Part shown: one piece after another, positions 44,947-57,178 of the stretch | Layout of the letters: every line of letters starts with the position of its first letter | How positions within the stretch are numbered: position 1 is the stretch's first letter | Assembly (NCBI GenBank): GCA_035236585.1 | Contig: CP141126.1 | Coordinates: 65,201,414 to 65,265,413 of the forward strand | Length of the DNA stretch: 64,000 bases | Reading direction: 5' to 3' | Source of the DNA: Warburgia ugandensis | Lineage: Eukaryota; Streptophyta; Magnoliopsida; Canellales; Canellaceae | Position numbers and translations under genes: made by a program | The notes under the pieces: generated by a model | What the model saw: the letters and a program-made list of their open reading frames with translations, nothing else | Database searches by the model: none | Told to the model about the DNA's origin: nothing

Positions 44947-47505
44947 TGTGACGACCTGGGTTTTCTCATGCATTTTTAAATGCAATATCTAATTTCCTAA
45001 GGCAAGATGCATCCCTATTTGAAAACCATTTTATAAAAATCATGCAATGCAGCAGAAAATCTTTAGTTTTAAACTCATTTTTGAAAACCCCGAGTGTCAT
45101 TTGCCTTCACCACAACCAAAGCAGTTTTTGAAAAGCTTTAGAAATCACAAGTGTTTTTCCCCAGATCTATCCAGTCACAGCACACAGCCCAATTGTAAAT
45201 AAATACAAATACATGTCCAAAGGGTTGAGAATTTACTTACATGTATAATTGTTTCCTTTTTGATTCACTTGCTCATAGCACTAACCTAGATGTCGTTTAC
45301 TCGTGGATGGAATTATCCTGAAAAATGTTAAGGATAGGGTGAGTATATACTATACTCAGTAAGAGTCTATCACTACTAGTTTTATAATGCATGCGATGTT
45401 TTAAAATCATATGCTCTTTCCAAAACATGTGCATGTCTGAATACTCAAGTTCAATATCGATATCAAAATCCATTGTCAAACTGAAATACTAACGACTTAA
45501 AGGATCACATAATCCAAAATCGAAAGTATCATATACATATATATCATAACATTATGATATTCATAAGATGCTTCATCGAATCCAACTCCTGAATATCTAG
45601 TATGGTCTGGCCGATCAACCTCATATCATGCCATATGCAATGCAAATAACTCCATAAAACCATAGGGTCCAACTATGCCCACAACCTCCTCGCCGTGTGG
45701 TCCCCGGGTACCTGAGGACACTCGGTCATAGCCTCCACGGGGCCTCTGACACGTTGACCCAGTGCCGTGACACCAATGGTAGCCCCCTGTACCACATGCA
45801 GTCAACGTAGGGACGTTGCCTCTTTTTGGGCGTGGTACCCATCCACCTAATAGTGGTAGAGGCTGGGTGGCCAACCCAAACCCCTCGACATAGCACCCAC
45901 GAGCTTACTAGCCCAAATCATAGAAGATCAAACAAGCAAAAAATCTCTTTTTAAAAACCTGTCCTCTTTGGGTCCCTCACAACTGCCTGGCCCTCGACAC
46001 TCCAGTGTCTTTTGGTAACCCTCAAGGACATGCAATTTTTGCAAGAACTTAATGCTCACAAAATCATGCAATGTATGTAATAGTTTGCAAAACATATCTA
46101 TGCATAATGTATATGTAATTATTTACAAAACATGCCTATGCATAAAGCATTTATCACATGCACGCTAAACAAGTCATATACTTAAAACATGTATTCGCAA
46201 AACAATCATAGTTCTGTCAAAAGAATCCAGTAGTGATAGAGCACCTACTTGACTAGGTCGTGCTAACTCCTTTGTCCTCGTAGGCTCCTGAACATGGTTT
46301 GGGGACTGAAGGTTAGTTTGGCCCATCTTTTATGGGTTTGAGAGTAGTTGGTCTTATTACTTAGGCATTAGGGATCCATCCCTATGCCTATGGGTATCCT
46401 AAGGTCCTAATTGGGCCTTGGTATTATCAGTTTTCCAAAGGTCTAGCGACCACATGCCACCATCCTATTCTGAGGGTCATGCCCACCTTTGATTGGGCCT
46501 TGATTAGGGATTTTATAGTTTAGATGTGTTCGCGTTGTCGACACGAACACAACGCCTTTTGTGGCTCCTCAATCAGAGCTCTAGATCTCAAGTTATAAGA
46601 GTTTTAGTGTCACACGTACATAAGCCCTTAAGGGTAAAAATACGGAATGCTAGTGTGCCGCGCACCAGCGGCATGTGCACCAGCTTCCTTAAGACGGAAA
46701 AATCTCGGTTTGCAAGCATGCTGCGTGTCTGCGGCGTGCGCCTCAGCGGGCGCATCTGCAGACGCGCTGAACTTCCTGCCCGTCTCGGACGACGTGTTAC
46801 GTTCCGACTGGAACGTCCTGTTCGTTGGGGAACCGGGGCATCCTCAGGACACCCTGTATCGACCCTGTCAAACCAGTGCGGCCCAGGGTCCTTGGTGGCC
46901 CTCCAAGGCTCCATTTTGCATGGTTTTTCATGCAAAAACCTAGGGAAATTGATCTTAGAACTACTGTGAAGATGGATTTTGAGGGATCTTGGGCATACCT
47001 GGCTCGTTGCTGGATTTTTCTCCTTGTTTCCCCTCTAGGTCACTCCTCCATAATGGGTTTTCTTCAACCTTTTGGGCTGCCATTAGAGGCGCCCAAGAGC
47101 TCTATTTATAGAGCTATGAGAGGGTTCTGGAGGGGGCTCTCACCACCTTTGAATGGCGGTGGAGAAACCTTCAGAATGGCGGTGATTTCTCCTCCAATCA
47201 CCACCGTTCTAGAACCCTCTAGGAGGTTGAAGATGAAGGGTGCCCGTTTTTTGTAAAAATTACATTTTTGCCCCTAAACTTCAAAGGGCCATAACTTGCT
47301 CATTTTAACTCTGTTTTGGGTGATTTTGGTCTCATTGGATTCCTTTTTCCGAGACACACCTAATGGTACTATTTTCAAGACCAAATTTTTGGGTTCAGTT
47401 AAGGTGAATAGTGAAATGACTCAAATTTCCTTATCTTCAAAAACAGATCTTTTCATTGCTTAACTTGGAATTTTAATGTTACAAAATTGGAGTCATTACA
47501 TAAAT
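44942..47505 (-). mobile_element. T family solo LTR, subfamily 2, LTR4 with TSD
   Basis: The LTR proper is 44947-47500, reverse-oriented: on the + strand it begins TGTGACGACCTGGG and ends GGAGTCATTACA. The 5-bp direct repeats TAAAT flank it at 44942-44946 and 47501-47505. The gag sequence of A3 continues on both sides. The TATA box (reverse) is 47103-47110, and the splice-donor-like GT is 112 bp downstream at 46998-46997. This copy fixes the exact termini of the T family. Confidence 0.93.
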
Positions 47506-47771
47506 GTACCTCCCTAGTAATTGTTCTTAAACCATGAGACCATCTTGGATTATAGGTCTCAAAGTATGAATTATTATAGGGTACGATATGTGTTGAGAGT
47601 ATTCACTAATTCTATACGGTATTCAGTGTACACTCCATTAGATGGACAAGTTGAGGTTAAGTGTGCAGGGCTAAAACAAATAGCACAAACCTCATGTGGG
47701 GACTAAGTGGATGCATTGACAGTGATATGGGCATCCACTTTTTGGAACATACTTTCAACCTTGTCTATTCT
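47506..47771 (-). pseudogene. Athila A3 gag, zinc-knuckle region
   Basis: On the - strand it reads CAICFSPAHLTSTCPS near 47640-47690, the same zinc-knuckle-like segment as A1 near 8710-8755 (CAICSSLAHLTAACPS). It is severed from the rest of gag by LTR4 on one side and by a C-family LTR on the other. Confidence 0.75.
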
Positions 47772-48453
47772 TATAACACCCCTAACTTTTGTAAGGAGAT
47801 TGAATAAATAATGAAATTGAAATTTTTAAGGAAAATTAGGCTAGAATATTAGCGTTACTAAAAATGCACTTCTCATAGAAGTATAATCAAGATATAAGAC
47901 ACGTATAATTGAAAACATACTCAACGAAACCTTCAAAATAACTGTAAGCACGACAAATTCTCAATTCGGATGAAAAATCCTTATTTTTCTCCATTTTTAT
48001 GAATAAAAGGGTAAAATAGTAATTTTACTAATAACTGAGACCTAAGACATCAAGATTTGGAATGTACTCCAAAATATGAATCCAACGCCACTAAGCACGC
48101 TTAATTCCAAGTCCAGGAGAATAAAATGATTTTTTCTCCATAAAGGGGCAAAATGGTCTTTTCACACCTCCATGGGGTCCACAAAGGGATCCAATGGCCA
48201 GAAAACAAGTCATCATGAGTCAAACCACTACCAAATTCTAGTGGAGAAGGAGGTGGTATTGAGAATCCAAAGACAATTTAATAATCAAAAGAAATCAAAC
48301 ATGGTAATTACATCTAATCATAGAAAATTCTAAAAAACCCCTATAAATAGCTCATAAAATTCTCAAAAATTCTCCTAATGTTCATCATGAGGTCCCCTAG
48401 AATGCCCCAAAATATTAGCTCCAAAATCCTCACCAATCTCCCCCAGTTCCTAT
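47772..48453 (+). mobile_element. C-family LTR C1, 5' part
   Basis: It starts TATAACACCCCTAAC, probably a decayed TGTAACACCC. It matches the reversed right end of C2 (61675 downward), for example the TGTAAGCACGACAAA and CGGATGAAAAATCCTTA stretches. A TATA box lies at 48342-48349. It is interrupted at 48453 by the complete T element and continues at 57179. Five bases at the insertion point, CCTAT (48449-48453), are nearly repeated after the T element (CCTCT). Confidence 0.72.
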
Positions 48454-48644
48454 TGTAATGACTCCAATTTTGTAACATTAAAATCCCAAGATAGTAATGA
48501 AAAGTTCACTTTTTGAAAATAAGGGTATTTTGGTCATTTCACTAGTTACCTTGATTGAACCGAGAAATTTGGTCCTGAAAATGGTTCCATTAGGAGCATC
48601 TCAGAAAAAAGAATCCAACAAGACCAAAATCATCCAAAACAGAG

Positions 48645-49412
48645 TTAAAATAAGCAAGTTATAACCCTTTGAAAATCAAGGGCAAAAATGTAATTTTTAC
48701 AAAAATTGGATTTAGCCTGCAAAACACAGGGGCCCGTTTTGATACGGGCACCCTTCATCTTCAACCTCCTAGAGGGTTCTAGAACAACGGTGATTGGAGG
48801 AGAAATCACTGCCATTCTAGAGGTTTCTCCACCGCCATTCAAAGGTGGTGAGAGCCCCCTCAAGAACCCTCTCATAGCTATATAAATAGAGCACATGGGC
48901 ACCTCTAATGGCAGCCCAAAAGGTTGAAGAAAACCCGTTGTGGAGGAGCGACCTAGAGGGGAAACAAGGAGAAAAACCCAGCAACGAGCCAGGTATGCAC
49001 AAGATCCCTCAAAACCCATCTTCACAGTAGTTCTAAGATCAATTTCCCTAGGGTTTTGCATGAAAAACCATGCAAAATGGAGCCCTGGAGAACCACCAAG
49101 GACCCAGGGACGTTCGCTGGGCCACACTGGTTCAACTAGGCTGAACCCAGGTGTCCTGAGGACGCCTCGATCCCCCAGACGATGAAAACATTCCAGCCGG
49201 AACGTAACACGTCGACGCGTTTGGAAAAAAACCAAATGGGCGCATCCAGGGACGCGCCCGCTAAAGAGATAGACGGCGGGAAAACCCGGCGTGGCTGCAG
49301 ATGCGCCCGCTAAGGTGCATGCCGCAGACACGTAGTCCACTAGCGATACAGGGTTTTCTCGTTTCTTAAGCAAGCCGGGGGCGCATGACGCTGACATGCA
49401 GCGCCCTAGCAT
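48645..49412 (-). CDS. Antisense open frame in LTR5 (probably not a gene)
   Basis: A 255-codon frame, the longest in the window, runs antisense to the LTR promoter. Shorter versions of the same frame are open in LTR3 (20372-20737), LTR4 (46825-47256, + strand) and LTR6 (54689-55057), sharing stretches such as RGLSPPLNGGGET and ISPPIT. No signal peptide, membrane segment or known domain is seen. Amino acid differences between copies are frequent (about one in five between LTR3 and LTR5), which argues against selection on the protein. It more likely stays open because the GC-rich promoter block has few stops. Confidence 0.2.
   Translation of the reverse strand: MLGRCMSASCAPGLLKKRENPVSLVDYVSAACTLAGASAATPGFPAVYLFSGRVPGCAHLVFFQTRRRVTFRLECFHRLGDRGVLRTPGFSLVEPVWPSERPWVLGGSPGLHFAWFFMQNPREIDLRTTVKMGFEGSCAYLARCWVFLLVSPLGRSSTTGFLQPFGLPLEVPMCSIYIAMRGFLRGLSPPLNGGGETSRMAVISPPITVVLEPSRRLKMKGARIKTGPCVLQAKSNFCKNYIFALDFQRVITCLF
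48881..48888 (+). promoter_or_regulatory. TATA box of LTR5
   Basis: TATAAATA is at the same relative place as in LTR3. It is preceded by the decayed hairpin near 48786-48815. Confidence 0.75.
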
Positions 49413-51135
49413 TTCGCCTTTTCACTCTTAAGACCCTTATGTACGTGTGACACTAAAATGCTTATAACTTGAGATCTAGAGCTCCAATTGAGGAGCCGTA
49501 AAAGGCATTGTGTCCGTGTCGATGATGTAGACACACCCAAACTATAAAATCCCTGATCAAGGCCCAATCAAAGGTGGGCATGACCCTTAGAATAGGATGG
49601 TGGCGCATGACCGCTAGACCTTTGGAAAATTGATAATACCAAGGCTCAATTAGGACCTTAGGACACCCATAGGCATAGGGATGGACCCCTAATGCCTAGG
49701 TAATAAGACCAACTACTCTAAAACACATAAAAGATGGGCCAAACTAACCTTGAGTCCCAAACCATGTTCAGGAGCGTACTAGGACTAAGGGGTTAGCGCG
49801 ACCTAGTCAGGTTGGTGCTCTATCACTACTAGATTATTTTAAAAGAACTATTATTGTTTGAGAATACATGTTTTTAAGTATATGACTTGTTTAGCATGAC
49901 TTAATTCAACATGCATGTGATAAATGCTTTATGCATAAACATGTTTTGTAAATAATTGCATATACATTATGCATAGATATGTTTTTAAACTATGGCATAC
50001 ATTACAAGATTTGCGAGCATTATGTTCTTGCAAAAATTGCATGTCCTTGAGGGTTACCAAAAGACGCTAGAGTGCCGAGGGCTAGGCAGTTGTGAGGGAC
50101 CCAAAGAGGATAGGTTTTGAAAAAGAGATTTTTCGCTTGTTTGATCTTGTGTGATTTGGGCTAGTAAACTCGTGGGTGCTATGCCGTGGGGTCTGGGTTG
50201 GCCACCCAGCCTCTACCACTATTAGGTGGATGGGTACCACGCCCAAAAAGAGGCAACATCCCTACGTTGACTGCATGTGGTACAGGGGGCTACCACTGGT
50301 GTCACGGCACTGGGTCGACGTGTCATAGGCCCCGTGGAGGCTATGATCGAGTGTCCTCGGTACCCGGGGACCACACGGCGAGGAGGTCGTGGGCATAGTT
50401 GGACCTTATGGTTTTGTGGACTTATTTGCATTGCATATGGCATGATATGAGGATGGTCGACCATACCATACTTGATATCCACGATTTGGATTCAATGAAG
50501 CATCTTATGCATATCATAATGTTATGATATACATGTATATGATACTTTCAATTTTGGATTATGTGATCCTTTAAGTCGTTAGTATTTCAGTTTGACAATG
50601 GATTTTTAATATGGATATTAAACTTGAGTATTCAGACATGCACATGTTTTGAAAGAGCATATGATTTTAAAACATCTCATGCATTATAAAACTAGTAGTG
50701 ATAGACTCCTACTGAGTATAGTATATACTCACCCTATCCTTAACATTTTTCAGGATAGTTCCACTCACAAATAGACGACGCCCCTAGGGGATATTAGTGC
50801 TACGAGAAAGTGAATTAAAAAGGAGACAGTTATACATGTAAGTAAACTCTCAACCCTTTGGACATGTAGTTGTATTTAATTATAGTTGGGTTGTGTGCTG
50901 TGACTGGAAAGACCTGGGGAAAAACACTTATGATTTGTAAAGCTTTTTCAAAAATTACTTTGGTTGTTGTGAAAGCAAATGACACTCGGGGTTTTCAAAA
51001 TGAGTTTAAAACTAAATATTTTTCCACTGAATTGCATGGTTTTTTATAAAATGGTTTTCAAATAGGGATGCATCCCGCCTTAGGAATTAGATATTACATT
51101 TGAAAATGCATGAGAAAAACCTGGGTCGTCATAGT

Positions 51136-51147
51136 TGGTATCAGAGC
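51136..51147 (+). promoter_or_regulatory. Primer binding site, tRNA-iMet
   Basis: TGGTATCAGAGC lies 2 bp after the 5' LTR and is complementary to the 3' end of plant initiator tRNA-Met. It is identical to the site at 22740-22751. Confidence 0.93.
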
Positions 51148-54100
51148 CCAAGTTTTATTCCTTTCACAGCCAGTCCAGCATGTCCGAGGGTCCCAGACAA
51201 TAGAAAAAATCAAGAAGAAGTAGTATAAATAGGGGTAGTAGAGATGACTACTTCTATTTGAAGATTACAATATTAATGCTCAAGGCATTTCACCATAAAC
51301 AACTAGGTGAAAAAGGAGATGGGTCTATCAAATACTTATATTGGATGGCTTAAATCTTATCAATAAAGATTGAGGTGCAGAGGTGCAAATATGAAAACTC
51401 ATATATGGATTATATTATGATAAGACTGATGAATGAAGATGTTAGTGGACTTGTTCGTAGATAGTTCTGACCTATAAGAGATCAATCTCACCCAAGATGA
51501 GAACATCGAAGAACTTAGATGATTATCTTACCAGCATAAAGAATATCAGAAGATGAGCACACTAACACAAGGGATGTGATATGAGTGTGATAAGGAATGT
51601 AAAAGACAGACTTTGAGAAGATCTTGATGATAATCTAAGAGGGATGAGAATGCAAGATAATATTAGGAAATGACTGTGACTCAAACTAGGTCACAAAGGT
51701 ATGGATCTTGAAGGACTTAGCTCAATTTTGGATACTATTCAGGAGAGTAAAGTGCTATTGAACAATAATTACCTAAGAATTATGGAGCAAATCAAAAGAG
51801 GTATACAAGTGACAGATTATGTGAATAAGAGAAACATAACACGAATATGATAAGGAAATAAATTCGACCGAGTTATCAAAAGATTCTGATGATAATACTA
51901 AGGATGATAATAGATTGATCCTAACATAGCATGATCAAAACGTCAATATTAAGATAGTATATGAATTTTATTGAGGCTATAAGCAATTGAGGATTTCCAT
52001 GATCTTAAGACAATTTAGAATTTCTGAGAAGCATTCAGTTTATCATATATGTTACAGATGGAGTATCAATTATATGCAACAAAGCATATAGAGACATTGA
52101 TCCAGGTAGACCAAATGAGGATTTCGAAGAAAAGAGAGAAAGAGATAGAGATGTAACTATAAATATTCAATGAATATTGAATATTCAAAAGAAGAAGGTC
52201 ATGACTTTATTAGAATAATAGATCCATAGAAATCTTTCATCTTGAATCATCTGGGTAGATAAACCAATCAAATTCGAAGGAATAATAATAGTTGAGTTGG
52301 TGATGATGTTATTGTAACGGCACATAATAGAGAGGAAGCATATGGGGTTTAAGACTTTGAGTAGAGTATCGAATTTCAAGAAATTATGCGACAAGAAATT
52401 TTCAGAGGAATGGTGACCAACTAGAAATTAAATTCTACAAATGGTTTGATATCAATTATTACAATTTGATTCTTATCAGATCCATTAGCTTATGGGGAAC
52501 ACCAATGGATATAATAAAAAGGAAAATTTGGTGATATCTCACCTTGCCACTACATGAGTCAATAAAATATATTGAAAAAGGGATTAAGCCGGATAGTGAC
52601 TTGTCCATTTAGCAAGTAGGGTACCATCAAGGATCAAATTGAGGTCTTGCGATCATAGATTGGAAGAGTAAAAATCTCAAGACCATTATTTAGCCATTAC
52701 CTTTAGAGCACTATTGACTTAAGGTATCCCACCCTATTTGATCAAGTATGTTAGTATCTATGAGTTAGTAGTCGAAGTTATATACTCAGAAGGAGGTTAT
52801 AAGTCTTTAGACTTGAGTTTTCCTGGAAAGAAGCACTTGTTAAAATAAGTCAATTGAGGGTATGAAGTCAATTGATGAGAACAGTTGCAACTGAGATAGG
52901 AGCAAAAATAAGGAGTGGTCTAAACCAATGTGAAAGATTTTTCGAACCTTAATGGCTACCATGACAAGGTGAAGAAATTACTTTGAAAAATACTGCTGAC
53001 TTGGATTGGAAAGAAAGGCAAATAAGGATTGATCACTTTAGACTTTAGAGGCCCTTGAGCTTAGGACATAGATATATCTGGAAAGAGATCAATAGGTAAT
53101 CAAATAAAGTCTTTCTATGTCTAAGAAAATGTTTATGTTTACTTAAGTATTGTTAAATTTGTTGAGTTAACAACTTCAATATAATTTGATATAATTGCTA
53201 TTGAATGATAATTATTGTTATAAACTAATTATGAGGAGGCACTTGAAGGATAAAAGTTGAGGAATTGAGAAAATCACTACTTATGAGGATACCTCCTGAC
53301 AATACAGACTGCATGATTGACAATAAAGCCCTAATAAAAGATTGAACAATATATTGACATAAGGGATGGAAGGAGAAAAGGTGAGATGACTAACACATTA
53401 TAAGGTGATATTTGATGTTATGTTGCCTTTAGACAAAAGTTAGTTGTTATAAGCATATACCAAGTACAAAAAATCAAGCGAAGGAATTTCCTAAGGACTA
53501 ACCCTAATGGATTGAGGATAGAACTTTTGGACTGAAAGGTTACGAAGGAAACCATTAAGCAAAGAAAGGGCAAAGAGGATGATGACAAAGGATTCAACCA
53601 TGACCTAGTAAGGGTACCGGGTATAAGAGACTTTTTGCCTTACATGAATGGGAACATTATTGAAAATCTTAATGACAAATGGATGTGAATAGTGAGATAG
53701 GGTTCTGGAGACCCATGATGATGAATTGACCATTAACATTTGACATGAGTTGAGATAAAATCCTCACAGAGGAAAGCGTTTAATGAATTCAATAATTATG
53801 AAACTGAATATAGAGTTAGGACATTTTACTTTCAGTATATGATAAGGTCCTCGATGGAAGATGCAACTAATTAGCTTTCAAGAGTTTATTTGAATGTAAC
53901 TTTGGTCGAGGAATAAAGGCACATATGGAAAAATGGCAGACAGTTGAAATTCAAAGATAATCAAGGAATTGGTTGTAGAGAACATGATACCATGATAGTT
54001 ATTGAAGTATCTTGGAGACAAATATAAAAGGTAAGAAGCAATGTTAGACACAATAGAAAGAAAGTAACTTTTTGGACTTATGGATAATGAAAGAGATCAC

Positions 54101-54484
54101 TAGATGAAAAGGATTATCCCATGATATTCAAAATAGGAGAAATAAGAGAATATGATCTCAAAGAAGTATGAAGAAGCATGATCGTATGAGGAGACTATCC
54201 TATACATGATGAGATAAGTATGGGAATCTAAGGATTTCGAGATAGATGAAGTACCGCTAGAAATCGGTATTGTTAAACTAGCACGTATGATAGTGTGCAT
54301 CAGAGTACGCAGTGAAAGTGGCCCTCATAGGTGAGGCCTTGTAGGAGGAACTATAGAAATGATAAATTGAGGATGAGCCAAGATTTGATTCCCAAGGGGG
54401 AGAATGCATTCACCAAGAAGTTATCTAAGAGACAAATAACAGGAAGATGATAATTTATGGAATTTTCGTGGAACAAATTCTTTT
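51148..54484 (+). other. Noncoding internal region of the T element
   Basis: The region is 3.3 kb, A- and G-rich on the + strand. No stretch of sense ORF reaches 60 codons, and I find no RT, RNase H, integrase or gag motif. The two frames longer than 60 codons (52185-52394 and 54100-54300) are antisense and without motifs. The last 30 bp keep the sequence usually found at the end of pol in Tekay/Del elements (AATTTTCGTGGAACAAATTC), so the core may be a collapsed or replaced version of a coding element. Confidence 0.7.
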
Positions 54485-54491
54485 AAGGGGG
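54485..54491 (+). promoter_or_regulatory. Polypurine tract
   Basis: AAGGGGG, within TTCTTTTAAGGGGGTAATAA and 6 bp before the 3' LTR, is the expected priming site for plus-strand DNA synthesis. Confidence 0.8.
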
Positions 54492-54497
54492 TAATAA

Positions 54498-57178
54498 TGT
54501 AATGACTCCAATTTTGTAACATTAAAATCCCAAGATAGCAATGAAAAGCTCACTTTTTGGAAATAAGGGTATTTTGGTCATTTCACTAGTCACCCTGACT
54601 AAACCCAGAAATTTGGTCCTAAAAATGGTACCATTAGGAGCGTCTCGGAAAAATGAATCCAACATGACCAAAATCATCCAAAATGGAGTTAAAATGAGCA
54701 AGTTATAACCCTTTGAATATCAGGGGCAAAAATGTAATTTTTACAAAAAAAGGATTTAGCCTGCAAAACACAGGGGCCCGTTTTGATACGGGCACCCTTC
54801 ATCTTCAACCTCCTAGAGGGTTCTAGAACAGTGGTGATTGGAGGTGAAATCAATGTCATTCTGGAGGTTTCTCCACTGCCATTCAAAGGAGGTGAGAGCC
54901 CCCTCAAGAACCCTCTCATAGCTCTATAAATAGAGCTCTTGGGCACCTCTAATGGCAGCCCAAAAGGTTGAAGAAAACCCGTTGTGGAGGAGTGACCTAG
55001 AGGGGAAACAAGGAGAAAAAACCCAACAACGAGCCAGGTATGCACAAGATCCCTCAAAACCCATCTTCACAGTAGTTCTAAGATCAATTTCCCTAGGTTT
55101 TTGCATGAAAAACCATGCAAAATGGAGCCCTGGAGAGCCACCAAGGACCCAAGGACGTTCCTGGGCCGCACTGGTTCGACAGGGATGAACCAGGGTGTCC
55201 TAAGGACGCCCCGGTCCCCCAGATGATGAAAACGTTCCAGTCGGAACGTAACATGTCGACGCGTTTGGAAAAAAACCAAATGGGCGCATCCAGGGACGTG
55301 CCCGCTAAAGAGAGAGAGCGTGGGAAAACCCAGCGTGGATGCAGACTCCCCCACTGAGGTGCATGCCGCAGACGCGCAGCGCTCTAGAGATACAGGGTTT
55401 TCTAGTTTCTTAAGGAAGCCGGGGTGCATGATGCTGATGCGCAGCGCCCTAGCATTTTGCCTTTTCACTCTTAAGACCCTTATGTACGTGTGACACTAAA
55501 ACGCTTATAACTTGAGATCTAGAGCTCCGATTGAGGCACTGCAAAAGGCGTTGTGTTCCTGTCGACGACATAGACACACCCACACTATAAAATCCCTGAT
55601 CAAGGCCCAATCAAAGGTAGGCATGACCCTTAGAATAGGATGGTGGCACGTTACCGCTAGACCTTTGGAAAATTGATAATACCAAGGCTCAATTAGGACC
55701 TTAGGACACCCATAGGCATAGCGATGGACCCCTAATGCCTAGGTAATAAGACCAACTACTCTAAAACACATAAAACATGGGCCAAACTAACCTTAAGTCC
55801 CCAAACCATGTTTAGGAACGTACTAGGACAAAGGGGTTAGAGCGACCTAGCCAGGTAGGTGCTCTATCACTACTAGATTCTTTTAAAAGAACTATTATTG
55901 TTTGAGAATACATGTTTTTAAGTATATGACTTGTTTAGCATGACTTAATTCAGCATGCATGTGATAAATGCTTTATGCATAAACATGTTTTGTAAATAAT
56001 TGCATATACATTATGCATAGATATGTTTTGCAAACTATGGCATACATTACATGATTTGCGAGCATTATGTTCTTGCAAAAATTACATGTCCTTGAGGGTT
56101 ACCAAAAGACATTGGAGTACCGAGGGCCAGGCAGTTGTGAGGGACCCAAAGAGGACAGGTTTTGAAAAAGAGATTTTTCGCTTGTTTGATCTTATGTGAT
56201 TTGGGCTAGTAAGCTCGTGGGTGCTATGCCGAGGGGTCTAGGTTGGCCACCGAGCCTCTACCACTATTAGGTGGATGGGTACCACGCCCAAAAAGAGGCA
56301 ACGTCCCTACGTCGACTGCATGTGGTACAGGGGGCTACCACTGGTATCACGGCACTGGGTCGACGTGTCATAGGCCCCGTGGAGGCTATGACCGAGTGTC
56401 CTCCGGTACCTGGGGACCACACGGCGAGGAGGTCATGGGCATAGTTGGACCCTATGGTTTTATGGACTTATTTATATTGCATATGGCATGATATGAGGTT
56501 GGTCGACCATACCATACTAGATATCCATGAGTTGGATTCAATGAAGCATCTTATGCATATCATAATGTTATGATATACATGTATATGATACTTTCGATTT
56601 TGGATTATGTGATCCTTTAAGTCGTTAGTATTTCAGTTTGACAATGGATTTTTAATATCAATATTGAACTTGAGTATTCAAACATGCACATGTTTTGAAA
56701 GAGCATATGATTTTAAAACATCTCATGCATTATAAAACTAGTAGTGATAGACTCCTACTGAGTATAGTATATACTCACCCTATCCTTAACATTTTTCAGG
56801 ATAGTTCCACTCACAAATAGATGACGCCCCAGGGGATATTAGTGCTACGAGCAAGTGAATTAAAAAGGAGACAGTTATACATGTATGTAAACTCTCAACC
56901 CTTTGGACATGTAGTTGTATTTAATTACAGTTGGGTTGTGTGCTGTGACTGGAATGACCTGGGGAAAAACACTTATGATTTCTAAAGCTTTTTCAAAAAT
57001 TACTTTAGTTGTTGTGAAAGCAAATGACACTCGAGGTTTTCAAAATGAGTTTAAAACTAAATATTTTTCCACTGAATTGCATGGTTTTTTATAAAATGGT
57101 TTTCAAATAGGGATGCATCCCGCCTTAAGAATTAGATATTGCATTTGAAAATGCATGAGAAAAACTCGGGTCGTCACA
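54498..57178 (+). mobile_element. 3' LTR (LTR6) of the complete T element
   Basis: It starts TGTAATGACTCC and ends GGGTCGTCACA. TATA box 54925-54932; splice-donor-like GT at 55038-55039. It is similar to LTR5 over its whole length. Confidence 0.92.

Larger units (their letters stand above)
40649..47771 (-). mobile_element. Athila-lineage element A3 (reverse; both LTRs missing; interrupted)
   Basis: Third Athila copy. On the - strand it holds the gag zinc-knuckle region (47771-47501), then a T-family solo LTR (44947-47500). The rest of gag and the linker (44946-44200), a partial protease region, RT (43870-42950), RNase H (42900-42590), integrase (42540-41380) and the start of the 3' noncoding region (41300-40649) follow. 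It ends at the junction with the LTR at 38358-40648. Its right end is cut by a C-family LTR at 47772. Confidence 0.82.
48454..51133 (+). mobile_element. 5' LTR (LTR5) of the complete T element
   Basis: It starts TGTAATGACTCCAATTTTG and ends GGGTCGTCATA, one base away from the usual CACA. TATA box at 48881-48888; splice-donor-like CAG/GTATG with GT at 48993-48994, 112 bp after the TATA start. Its first 237 bp differ from those of the 3' LTR at about 19 positions, mostly transitions, so the insertion is old. Confidence 0.92.
48454..57178 (+). mobile_element. Complete two-LTR T element, non-autonomous (LARD-like)
   Basis: An 8.7-kb element has two LTRs of 2680 and 2681 bp (48454-51133 and 54498-57178), a PBS for initiator tRNA-Met (51136-51147), a polypurine tract before the 3' LTR, and a near-matching TSD (CCTAT at 48449-48453, CCTCT at 57179-57183). 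The 3.36-kb internal part shows no recognisable gag or pol and no sense ORF of 60 codons. That pattern, long LTRs around a noncoding core, is that of large retrotransposon derivatives. It would need proteins from an autonomous relative such as the one that left gag at 22879. Confidence 0.88.

Noticed and set aside
52160-52192. Inverted repeat around AATATTCAATGAATATTG
   Set aside because: It is short and AT-rich in noncoding element DNA; chance is enough to explain it.
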